29,562 bases of DNA, taken from a virus. This document shows, one piece after another, positions 23,688 to 29,562 of this stretch. How positions within the stretch are numbered: the stretch's first letter is position 1; each line of letters starts with the position of its first letter. The position numbers were made by a program, and so were the translations under genes. The DNA lies in the IMG/VR virus record IMGVR_UViG_3300015366_000121, positions 1 to 29,562 of that record. One strand, given 5' to 3'. The notes below the pieces were generated by a model. It saw nothing but the letters and a program-made list of their open reading frames with translations, did no database searches and was not told the origin of the DNA.

Positions 23688-25885
23688 TATTGCTGCTGAG
23701 GTTGCTGTTGGTCAGCCTGTTTAATTTGTCCCTGCATTTGCTGTGCCGCCTGTTGTGCTACTGGAGTTACCCCAGTTTTGCCAATTTGCTTGTTTTGCTG
23801 TTGCATAACAGACATTTGAAGATTCTTTACATAGTTCTCAAGTAAAGCCCTAAAATGTTGGTCAGATTGCATCTGTTGCTGTGCTTTTGGGTTTTTGCTC
23901 ATAATATCTTGCAAATACTGTAGTTTAGTAGGTGCAGATGGGTCATTTTCAACATAATTAGCCTCATTTCCAAGCATCATTAGTCCAATATCAGATTGTG
24001 TATCTTTATACATCATTTGAGATGCTGTAGCACTTTCAACAATCAAGTCCTTGGCTTTATCTGGGTCAATAGCCTCAATAGCCGCCTTGACAAGTTTAGT
24101 CTTATCAATAACGCCAGCAGAATCAAGTGGCATAACAAATTGCATGATGGCTTTTAGTTTTTCCATTACAAAATCCGTATCAAGTTCACGAACATCATAT
24201 TTAACCTGAAAATCGTATTGATTAGATATGCTAGAAAGATTTTGAGGAACAGGTTTGTTTGTGATATTTTGAATTTCAGCAGAATCCATGTACTGAAGCA
24301 TCAAACTAAATATCATATTAAATGTTTCACTCCAAACATCAAGCCAACCATTAACAACAAACTGTTGTGTAGTTTGTGTTTTTGCTGGCATCACATTAGG
24401 ATGATACATTCCAAAATAAGAAGCATGATTTTGTTCAACTCTTTCAATTAAAGCAAAAGCCGTTGTTGTATCTCCAGTAGGAGTAGGCATGAATCTATAG
24501 TCATCAGGAGAAGTAACAGGCAGATGAATTCCTGGCCCTATTTTATTAATTCCACCAAGCCTTTTCTTAACAAGAATTGGAGGCATTGTTGTGAACGCAG
24601 TTCTATCACGAATTGAATCATGCTGTGCTTTAATTTCTTCTTGGTCAGTGACAGCAACTTCTGGAACGCTTCTAGATTCCTGAATAGGTCTACGAATACG
24701 CTCTCTGCGATAAATAATGAAAGGATATTCGTTGTGAGCATAACCTAGAAGTTTATGACTAGCAAAAATTTCGCTTCCAGCCCTAGGACAAAAGATAGTG
24801 CAATAAACTCCTTGAACATTGTCTTCATCAAGCAATTTAGAATATGCATATACAATTTCAATCATATGCATCTGACGATTAATCTGATAATTAATTAAAG
24901 AAGCCGCAGGAAGTATGTTTGGGTCATGAAAGTTAGAACGAAGACCAGCAACACTTACTGCTTCCTGAACAAACTCATCACTCCAGCCTTCTTTTTCAGC
25001 CATGGAACGAAGTTCCATTTCAGACATAAAACACCGTCTAAAAATAACTCTAGCATCCTGAATTTCAATTGTTTCAGGAGGAAAAGAAATTTCATCAAAA
25101 GGCTTTAATGCACTTATTGCAGGAAGATTCTTAGATTGATAAACTTCAGGAATTTGACATTTGCCAGTTTCACGAAGGTCTATTACTGCTTTAATTATAT
25201 CTTTTTGTTTAATTGTGCTAAGGAATGATTCAATAAGACTTACCGCAAAATCCTGTTGAGCAGGGTCAAGAATAGCCGCTGGCAAAGCCTTCATCAAACT
25301 ATTAGGATTCTGTTGAATAATAGTCTGAACCATTTGATTGATATCATCTATAGTAGTAGTCTGATATCTAATTGAATCTTCCTGCTCCCAAATTACATGC
25401 AATCCAGCCCAGCCATATTGCATTGTGTATTGTGCAAGAAGTTCGGCTTCATTTCTGATTTCTTTTCTTTTCTTAGACTGAGTATACCACTCCATGAGTA
25501 TATTTGCTGAACTAGCAAAATCATAATCATCAAATATAGTTCCCTTAACCTTAACCTTACATCTATCAAATGTAGTCATGAGCATGGAAACCATGTCATT
25601 AATTGTTCTATCAATTATTCTAACACGAACATCAGATGCTCCTTCAAATGGGAAAGCCCCATCTCCTTCCATTCTATTTTCACTATGTTTCTTTCCGTCT
25701 CTTGTCTGACCAGTCCATCTAGAAAGACGAATATCATCATTTTCCATGATGTTAGCGACATTTCCACCATTTTGAGTAGAGCGATTATATTCCTGAAAGA
25801 GATATCTTACATCTGGAACATCAGTAGCATAAACCAGTTTATCTTGACTGGAATTATACTTAGTGTAATCAATATATTTTGACAT
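23687..25885 (-). CDS. Portal protein
   Basis: A 732-aa protein directly downstream of TerL and before the scaffold. An early motif (GDGAFPFEGASDVRVRIIDR, about residues 74-93) is a hallmark of portals from short-tailed environmental phages. Long helices follow, an extended segment lies near 380-420 (YPFIIYRRERIRRPIQESRS), and the C-terminus is Gln-rich and probably disordered (MQGQIKQADQQQPQQQ). Twelve copies would form the DNA channel at the head vertex and dock terminase and connector. It begins 17 nt before the end of the overlapping HTH gene, with no Shine-Dalgarno. Confidence 0.8.
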   Translation of the reverse strand: MSKYIDYTKYNSSQDKLVYATDVPDVRYLFQEYNRSTQNGGNVANIMENDDIRLSRWTGQTRDGKKHSENRMEGDGAFPFEGASDVRVRIIDRTINDMVSMLMTTFDRCKVKVKGTIFDDYDFASSANILMEWYTQSKKRKEIRNEAELLAQYTMQYGWAGLHVIWEQEDSIRYQTTTIDDINQMVQTIIQQNPNSLMKALPAAILDPAQQDFAVSLIESFLSTIKQKDIIKAVIDLRETGKCQIPEVYQSKNLPAISALKPFDEISFPPETIEIQDARVIFRRCFMSEMELRSMAEKEGWSDEFVQEAVSVAGLRSNFHDPNILPAASLINYQINRQMHMIEIVYAYSKLLDEDNVQGVYCTIFCPRAGSEIFASHKLLGYAHNEYPFIIYRRERIRRPIQESRSVPEVAVTDQEEIKAQHDSIRDRTAFTTMPPILVKKRLGGINKIGPGIHLPVTSPDDYRFMPTPTGDTTTAFALIERVEQNHASYFGMYHPNVMPAKTQTTQQFVVNGWLDVWSETFNMIFSLMLQYMDSAEIQNITNKPVPQNLSSISNQYDFQVKYDVRELDTDFVMEKLKAIMQFVMPLDSAGVIDKTKLVKAAIEAIDPDKAKDLIVESATASQMMYKDTQSDIGLMMLGNEANYVENDPSAPTKLQYLQDIMSKNPKAQQQMQSDQHFRALLENYVKNLQMSVMQQQNKQIGKTGVTPVAQQAAQQMQGQIKQADQQQPQQQ

Positions 25886-26051
25886 AAATTAGTTTTAATA
25901 GGTCATCACGAAAATAACGCTTGTGTCCGCATTTTGTGGTTATTGTCTTAACCTTTTCTATTTTAATAATACTTTCAAGTTTATTTCTGCTAAATCCAGT
26001 AAAGGACATGGCTTTTTTTCTAGATAAAAATGTAGGATAGAAGATTTCCAT
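25869..26051 (-). CDS. 60-aa excisionase/MerR-like helix-turn-helix protein
   Basis: A small basic protein with the pattern of an HTH_17-type domain: FLSRKKAMSFTGFSRNKLES (helices 1 and 2) then a wing CGHKRYFRDDLLKLI, where GH-x-R-x-F-x-x-x-x-L is characteristic. The chosen ATG is fused to the TerL stop (TAATG at 26051) and has GGAGGA seven nt upstream, one of the few good ribosome sites in the late block. The frame is open upstream inside TerL, but that extension is not needed. The end overlaps the portal start by 17 nt. It could bind DNA or RNA near the packaging or head genes, or regulate the late operon; the sequence does not say which. Confidence 0.65.
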   Translation of the reverse strand: MEIFYPTFLSRKKAMSFTGFSRNKLESIIKIEKVKTITTKCGHKRYFRDDLLKLIYVKIY

Positions 26052-27658
26052 TAGTAACTTCCTCCACCCCAACTCTTCATTGCTGAGTTTCCTTGATACT
26101 GTAAGTCCATGACCATTAAGTACCTCAAGCAATCTATTGGGTCTTTTGTTGCTCCCTTTTCGCCATCTTGACCTGTCCACTCTTTCAGTGAGTATATTAA
26201 ATTTTGACATTGTTCGCTAATATATAGTTTAGGTTTATTTTCTTCAGATAGGTCTTTAGCCATATCAAATGCAAATCCGTCATTAATCATAGCAATTCCT
26301 TGCTCTATTCGGATTCCAGCAGAAGGCTGAAAATGCATTGGTATTTCCCCATCGTCAAGCATATCTATTAGGGTTACTCCACCCTCGTCTGTTACAGCCT
26401 TTGTTCCTCCAGCCCTAGGGTCAATATAACGCTCCCAGATTTCTTCTCCACGCTCAAGTGTTAATATAAGTTCTTTATATTCATGCAAACTTCGTCCTGC
26501 GTTATTACGCTGGGCTGTTCCAGCCTTACCATCTGCATCAGATGAAGGAATTGCCCACTCACCTTCACTCTCATCTGGGAATTCACGATATATATACATA
26601 CTGCCATCTTTAGTAACTCGCATCCAAAGCATAAACCAATTTCTTGCTCCAGCAGGGTCAACTACCATGTAGTTAGTTCCTTCCTCTGGTATTTTATCAG
26701 CAGATACAATATTAAGTTCAGGACTAAATCTTGGAAATTGATTACCACTTACATTATCAGCCCAACCATATGCACGAATTTTAATTTCATATGGTTTCTT
26801 TCCAGCCAACATCTTTTTTAACTGATTAAATGGGTTGTATGGATTCAGTTGGCTATGAAACCACATCACTGCATGACTTCTGGTGCTTCCTTTGGCCTTA
26901 TATGGCATATGCCCTCTAGGACAACCCATGACATTAATCATATCTGGCAATAAATCACTTTGCTTTGTTTCAATAAACTTAGAATTACTTACATAATCTT
27001 TAACTACTGGAGTATATCCAGAAATAGGAGTAAATGTTATAAGTAATTTTCCCATTCTAGTAACAATACGATATCTTAGAGTTTCAATCCAATCCATTGG
27101 TACAAGTTCATCGCACCAAATAAAATCAACCTCACCGCCTTCAATAACATCACGCTTTTGAGCGTAGTTCATAAAGAAACACTGACTTTTGTTGGGAAGA
27201 ATAAAAGTATTGTCGCTGAATCCATTCTTTTGAGTGTACTGCACATTCTGAATCTTATTCTTTTTAAGTTCTTTATATTCACTAGGAAGATACTTATAAA
27301 TCACATTCTGTTGCATCTGAATACTTGATTGATTAGTAGTATGCAAACACCATATTCTTGCATCCTTGATATTAATCAAAGATTGAACAACTCTTTTAGC
27401 GGCCCATTCTGTTTTAGACGCTCTGTTACCTCCAAGAATTAACAACTCATTATTTTCTTTAAGTAATTCGTCTGCTTCTTTCCAATGTGGAAGGTCAAAT
27501 CCATGTCTATATGGGTCAAGTTTTTCTGCTAGGATTTTGTCCTCACGCAGATTAAGCAATTCCATAACTTTATGCTCACCGTGTTTTTCAACTAAAGTTT
27601 TTAATTCATCCTGATTAGGTACAATCAGAATAGGATGAGGCGTAGGCTCAAAAGACAT
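26051..27658 (-). CDS. Terminase large subunit (TerL)
   Basis: A 535-aa protein with the ATPase and nuclease parts of TerL. Walker A is GGNRASKT (76-83), Walker B VDFIWCDE (177-184, catalytic E184) and a coupling motif lies at LITFTP (206-211). The nuclease domain has acidic residues D334 (VVDPAG), D413 (YIDPRAGG) and D506/D509 (KDPIDCLRYL). It cuts concatemeric DNA and powers packaging into the prohead through the portal. Length fits short-tailed phage terminases. The start lies 17 nt after a tRNA-Thr, and the stop is fused to the HTH gene. No Shine-Dalgarno precedes the ATG. Confidence 0.92.
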   Translation of the reverse strand: MSFEPTPHPILIVPNQDELKTLVEKHGEHKVMELLNLREDKILAEKLDPYRHGFDLPHWKEADELLKENNELLILGGNRASKTEWAAKRVVQSLINIKDARIWCLHTTNQSSIQMQQNVIYKYLPSEYKELKKNKIQNVQYTQKNGFSDNTFILPNKSQCFFMNYAQKRDVIEGGEVDFIWCDELVPMDWIETLRYRIVTRMGKLLITFTPISGYTPVVKDYVSNSKFIETKQSDLLPDMINVMGCPRGHMPYKAKGSTRSHAVMWFHSQLNPYNPFNQLKKMLAGKKPYEIKIRAYGWADNVSGNQFPRFSPELNIVSADKIPEEGTNYMVVDPAGARNWFMLWMRVTKDGSMYIYREFPDESEGEWAIPSSDADGKAGTAQRNNAGRSLHEYKELILTLERGEEIWERYIDPRAGGTKAVTDEGGVTLIDMLDDGEIPMHFQPSAGIRIEQGIAMINDGFAFDMAKDLSEENKPKLYISEQCQNLIYSLKEWTGQDGEKGATKDPIDCLRYLMVMDLQYQGNSAMKSWGGGSY

Positions 27659-27674
27659 TATTGTTAGTTATAAA

Positions 27675-27749
27675 TGGAGCCTTGAATTGGGATTGAACCA
27701 ATGACCTACGGTTTACAAAACCGTTGCACTACCACTGTGCTACCAAGGC
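27675..27749 (-). tRNA. tRNA-Thr (anticodon UGU)
   Basis: A full 75-nt cloverleaf: acceptor GCCTTGG/TCAAGGC, D stem GCAC/GTGC, anticodon stem ACGGT/ACCGT with loop TTTGTAA (anticodon TGT), T arm ATTGG-TTCAATC-CCAAT. The 3' CCA is encoded. It decodes ACA, a codon favoured by AT-rich genes. It sits between endolysin and TerL on the same strand, so tRNA processing would cut the late message here. Confidence 0.93.
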
Positions 27750-27755
27750 AAATGT

Positions 27756-28298
27756 TCATTGTGCTTCTTGATGAATCATAAAATCAGTATCATCTGGCGG
27801 TCTAATCTTATTTTTCTTAAGCCAGTCTATACGATTTTGAGGATTTCTGTCTTTAGGAGCCAAAGCCTTATGAACATCAGCAAAATTATGATATCCCTTG
27901 CCTGTATCTCTGTCGCTAAAATAAGCGGCAGTAAGTGCTGGGTTAACATCAGGATTTTTATACTCTGCTGGATTAAAAAGATTAACTGGTCTGCCTAGCA
28001 TTTTAGTAAGTTTTTCGCTGTACTGTTTCTTATTAATATCACCAGTTAATTGAATAGCACCCATTCCACTGCCTCCACCTTTTTGCATAGCAGTTCCCTT
28101 TCCACCACTTTCAGCCATTATACTCCAAAGTATATTTTTAATCTCATCATTTTCAAAACCATGATTTTGAAGAGCAGTAATATATGGAGATGACCAAGCA
28201 TACCTATCAACCTCTTTTGGATTATCAATCCAATCAGCCATTTTAAAAGCAGGCTCATTTTCTCCTGATTTTTGAAACTCTTGATTGTCAGATTCCAT
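27756..28298 (-). CDS. GH19-like endolysin (peptidoglycan glycosidase)
   Basis: A 180-aa protein. NILWSIMAESGGKG (55-68) with E63 matches the 'HESGG' catalytic segment of GH19/lysozyme-like phage endolysins, and GMGAIQLTG (78-86) with a later NPDVNPALTAAYF (about 115-127) matches the second conserved part. It should cleave glycan strands once the holin opens the inner membrane. There is no signal peptide, so holin-dependent release is expected. It lies in the packaging cluster, far from the holin and the candidate spanin. An alternative is a virion-associated lysin. Confidence 0.75.
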   Translation of the reverse strand: MESDNQEFQKSGENEPAFKMADWIDNPKEVDRYAWSSPYITALQNHGFENDEIKNILWSIMAESGGKGTAMQKGGGSGMGAIQLTGDINKKQYSEKLTKMLGRPVNLFNPAEYKNPDVNPALTAAYFSDRDTGKGYHNFADVHKALAPKDRNPQNRIDWLKKNKIRPPDDTDFMIHQEAQ

Positions 28299-28377
28299 AA
28301 AGAAATATAAATTCTATCGGGTTAGGGTACTCTTCGTCCTCTGCCTCATCATCGGGGTCTGGAGTCCCTGTTGACAC
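28288..28377 (-). CDS. 29-aa acidic peptide ORF
   Basis: A GTG one base after the stop of the 77-aa gene area (TAAGTG) opens a frame encoding MSTGTPDPDDEAEDEEYPNP and a hydrophobic end (IEFIFLYGI). Its TGA lies within the first codons of the endolysin gene. It fills the gap between the two genes and is compositionally protein-like, but it is short and starts with GTG, so it remains tentative. Confidence 0.4.
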   Translation of the reverse strand: MSTGTPDPDDEAEDEEYPNPIEFIFLYGI

Positions 28378-28611
28378 TTAGAAGTTCTTGCCTTTGTAAT
28401 TCTTCTTTCTAATACCACCACGACCAGAAGGCATACCACGCATAGGCATAGGAGGAGAACCTTCACTCATTTCATTATCAGGAGCAGTTTCTCCTGCCTC
28501 TTCAGAGCCACCCTGAGCCTGCATCATCTGCTGAATAGCCATTGGGTCAATGGGCATACTTCTATTACTAGAAACGGTTTTCTTTGCATGATTAATTTTC
28601 TTTTTACGCAT
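28378..28611 (-). CDS. Unrecognised 77-aa disordered protein
   Basis: A small protein with a basic N-terminus (RKKKINHAKKTVSSNR), a Met/Gln helix (DPMAIQQMMQAQGG), an acidic Gly/Glu stretch and a Met/Pro/Gly/Arg-rich tail (PPMPMRGMPSGRGGIRKKNY). It looks intrinsically disordered. It begins one nt after the preceding stop (TAATATG). Function unknown; proximity to terminase may mean a packaging or scaffold-like helper. Confidence 0.55.
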   Translation of the reverse strand: MRKKKINHAKKTVSSNRSMPIDPMAIQQMMQAQGGSEEAGETAPDNEMSEGSPPMPMRGMPSGRGGIRKKNYKGKNF

Positions 28612-28612
28612 A

Positions 28613-29011
28613 TTAGTATTTATTAGGAAATCTTGGGTGTCTCATAATGCACCATCGAATTCCGTCCCATTTAATCTTGACTTCCATTCCGATGCTGAAT
28701 TTTGAACTATCACGACAAATGACATGGTTTTTAATTCCGTCAATTAGAACTTCTAGGACTTTAGGATTTTTAAACTTACTGCAAACAGTTCCAGTTTTAA
28801 CATGAGGAGTTACAATTTCTTTTACATCCTTGATTCCTAAGTTCTCTTTAAGTTTAAAGATTCCTTTATCAGTCCAATTAACTTCCCAAAGAATCTTTGG
28901 TTTCTTAGACTCAACCCTTAGCCAATCAGTCCCCTCAAGATAAGAGGTTCTTATCTCCTTCATAAAATCTCTTGATAGACCAAGAGCGATGCATAATTCC
29001 TTTTCTTTCAT
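28613..29011 (-). CDS. 132-aa putative DNA-binding protein at the small-terminase position
   Basis: The N-terminus (KELCIALGLSRDFMKEIRTS, then EGTDWLRVESKK) resembles a helix-turn-helix with a following wing, and the C-terminal half is beta-rich (KVLEVLIDGIKNHVICRD, GMEVKIKWDG). It is the first full-sized gene after the tRNA pair and lies upstream of TerL, where a small terminase subunit often sits, but no TerS family is recognised. It could be a DNA-recognition packaging factor or a late regulator. The start lies 14 nt after the tRNA-Met. Confidence 0.55.
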   Translation of the reverse strand: MKEKELCIALGLSRDFMKEIRTSYLEGTDWLRVESKKPKILWEVNWTDKGIFKLKENLGIKDVKEIVTPHVKTGTVCSKFKNPKVLEVLIDGIKNHVICRDSSKFSIGMEVKIKWDGIRWCIMRHPRFPNKY

Positions 29012-29025
29012 AATAATATAGTAAG

Positions 29026-29098
29026 TGGGTGCGGCTGGATTTGAACCAGCGTTTCTTCCGTTATGAGCAGAGTGTTCTTACCTTTGAACTACACACCC
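29026..29098 (-). tRNA. tRNA with CAU anticodon (Met or Ile2)
   Basis: A 73-nt cloverleaf: acceptor GGGTGTG/CGCACCC, D stem GTTC/GAAC, anticodon loop CTCATAA (CAT), T arm GCTGG-TTCAAAT-CCAGC. The anticodon stem has one C-A mismatch at its base. CCA is not encoded. The CAU anticodon may be an elongator Met, or Ile decoding AUA if modified to lysidine. Confidence 0.88.
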
Positions 29099-29102
29099 TA
29101 AT

Positions 29103-29174
29103 TCGACCCTCAAGGAATCGAACCTTGATAACCCGCTTAGAAGGCGGGTGTTCTATCCGTTGAACTAAGGGTCG
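29103..29174 (-). tRNA. tRNA-Arg (anticodon UCU)
   Basis: A 72-nt cloverleaf: acceptor CGACCCT/AGGGTCG, D stem GTTC/GAAC, anticodon stem CCCGC/GCGGG with loop CTTCTAA (TCT), T arm CAAGG-TTCGATT-CCTTG. CCA is not encoded. It decodes AGA, matching the AT-rich codon choice of the late genes, and lies 4 nt from the tRNA-Met. Confidence 0.92.
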
Positions 29175-29202
29175 TAATTGAACTGGGTTAAGGAATTGCA
29201 CC

Positions 29203-29334
29203 TTAAATATCCTCATAAGGCATTAGTAATAATGCTTGGAACGGCTTATTCGGAGTATCTTTCTTAATCGAAAGCCCAGCAAATTCAATGAACATTTGTA
29301 CTGTGCTACCAATTAACGACAAGTCAACTTCCAT
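29203..29334 (-). CDS. 43-aa small ORF upstream of the tRNAs
   Basis: An ATG-started ORF encodes MEVDLSLIGSTVQMFIEFAG followed by a short charged/hydrophobic end (LLLMPYEDI). No Shine-Dalgarno is seen, as for most late genes here. It is the first minus-strand gene visible at the right edge and leads into the tRNA pair. No family is recognised; it is supported only by frame quality and packing. Confidence 0.4.
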   Translation of the reverse strand: MEVDLSLIGSTVQMFIEFAGLSIKKDTPNKPFQALLLMPYEDI

Positions 29335-29514
29335 TTTAGGATATTAATAATTACTTATGTCTGCTATTAGAACTACTACTACCCTAAACATTCAGAAGAC
29401 AACGACTTGACAACTTTCATCCCGCCCCCCTAATAACCCCCCTGTCGCTCCTTGCAGTCGCTCCTTTTTCAAAGCAGTCTGAATTGTCTTTTTGGTGAAA
29501 AACAAATCCCTGAG
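29335..29514. other. Noncoding right-end region, possible control region
   Basis: About 180 nt without a convincing gene. It contains two C6 tracts and a CCCG stretch (29421-29442), a TTGACA on the + strand (29407-29412) and a GTCGCTCCTT direct repeat. A 13-codon minus-strand reading frame also exists but is not persuasive. It is the likeliest place for the promoter of the minus-strand operon, though no clear promoter is visible. Confidence 0.4.
29444..29466. repeat. Direct repeat GTCGCTCCTT x2
   Basis: A 10-nt sequence occurs at 29444-29453 and again at 29457-29466, a 13-nt period, next to the C-rich tracts. Possibly paired binding sites. Confidence 0.6.
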
Positions 29515-29562
29515 CTGTCTCTTATACACATCTCCGAGCCCACGAGACGCTACGCTATCTCG
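29515..29562 (+). other. Nextera sequencing adapter (artefact)
   Basis: The last 48 nt are library adapter: the 19-nt transposase mosaic end CTGTCTCTTATACACATCT (29515-29533), then CCGAGCCCACGAGAC (29534-29548), an 8-nt index GCTACGCT (29549-29556; from memory, index N709) and ATCTCG, the start of the P7 sequence. This is untrimmed read-through, so phage sequence ends at or before 29514. Confidence 0.97.

Noticed and set aside
26052-26210. N-terminal extension of the HTH protein to 113 aa
   Set aside because: The extension lies wholly inside TerL in another frame; the ATG at 26051 with GGAGGA upstream gives a complete HTH domain.
29183-29204. tRNA-like T arm with possible acceptor CTGGGTT/AACCCAG
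   Set aside because: The only matching 5' acceptor lies about 97 nt away with a mismatch, the loop begins TGC instead of TTC, and no anticodon arm of normal form is present; it overlaps the end of the 43-aa ORF.
29369-29425. 13-codon minus-strand leader-peptide-like frame
   Set aside because: It starts after a G-run that mimics a ribosome site by composition; too short and without coupling to a neighbour.
29407-29435. Plus-strand promoter with TTGACA
   Set aside because: The -10 at 17-18 nt spacing (CTAATA/TAATAA) matches poorly and the spacer is a C-run; no gene follows in the window.
1-29514. CRISPR array, integrase, attachment site or insertion sequence
   Set aside because: No regularly spaced repeats, recombinase motifs or terminal inverted repeats were seen; the tRNAs are internal phage genes with no duplicated 3' ends noticed.
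29515-29533. Tn5/IS50-type mosaic end
   Set aside because: It is followed directly by Illumina primer, index and P7 sequence, so it is library adapter and not a transposon end.

Overview
The window is the late (virion, packaging and lysis) region of a tailed bacteriophage with a short-tailed, T7-like gene order. It is mostly AT-rich; hand counts give about 20% GC at 4021-4080 and about 50% in the capsid gene. The signature genes are a terminase large subunit (Walker A, Walker B and nuclease residues visible), a portal, an acidic scaffold, a SU10/DUF5309-like capsid protein, a tail-nozzle-like protein and very large ejected-type proteins of 1203 and 2281 aa. The host cannot be named. A lipobox lipoprotein that looks like a one-piece spanin suggests a Gram-negative host. 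Most late genes lack a Shine-Dalgarno sequence, which would fit a Bacteroidota-type host, but that is inference only. Replication genes are absent, so the contig is part of a larger genome. The last 48 bases (29515-29562) are Nextera sequencing adapter, not phage DNA.

Layout. Positions 1-1539 (+ strand) hold a left-truncated coiled-coil gene, a metallophosphoesterase, a small basic putative DNA-binding protein and a zinc-ribbon protein, linked by short overlaps. Everything from 1442 to 29334 is on the minus strand and meets the plus-strand genes in a 98-nt convergent overlap. In transcription order (right to left) the minus strand carries: a 43-aa ORF; tRNA-Arg and tRNA-Met; a putative small-terminase-position protein; small ORFs; a GH19-like endolysin; tRNA-Thr; TerL; a 60-aa excisionase-like HTH protein; portal; an 83-aa protein; a 121-nt gap with putative regulatory elements; scaffold; major capsid protein; connector-type genes; a Tyr/Gly-rich repeat fiber; small genes including a 34-aa membrane peptide; nozzle protein; tail fiber; a 143-aa protein at the T7 gp13 position; a Gln/Asn/Ala-rich protein (gp14 position); the 1203-aa LysM protein (gp15 position); the 2281-aa protease/GNAT protein (gp16 position); a holin; a 381-aa orphan; and the spanin-like lipoprotein.

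The late genes are packed almost without gaps. Seven junctions are exact TAATG stop/start fusions and four more are TAA-n-ATG, which implies coupled translation along long messages. TerL and portal package DNA, scaffold and capsid protein build the head, the connector, nozzle and fibers form the tail, and the 315/1203/2281-aa proteins are probably carried in the virion and ejected. The lysis functions are split: endolysin lies next to TerL, while holin and the putative spanin lie at the far end of the operon.
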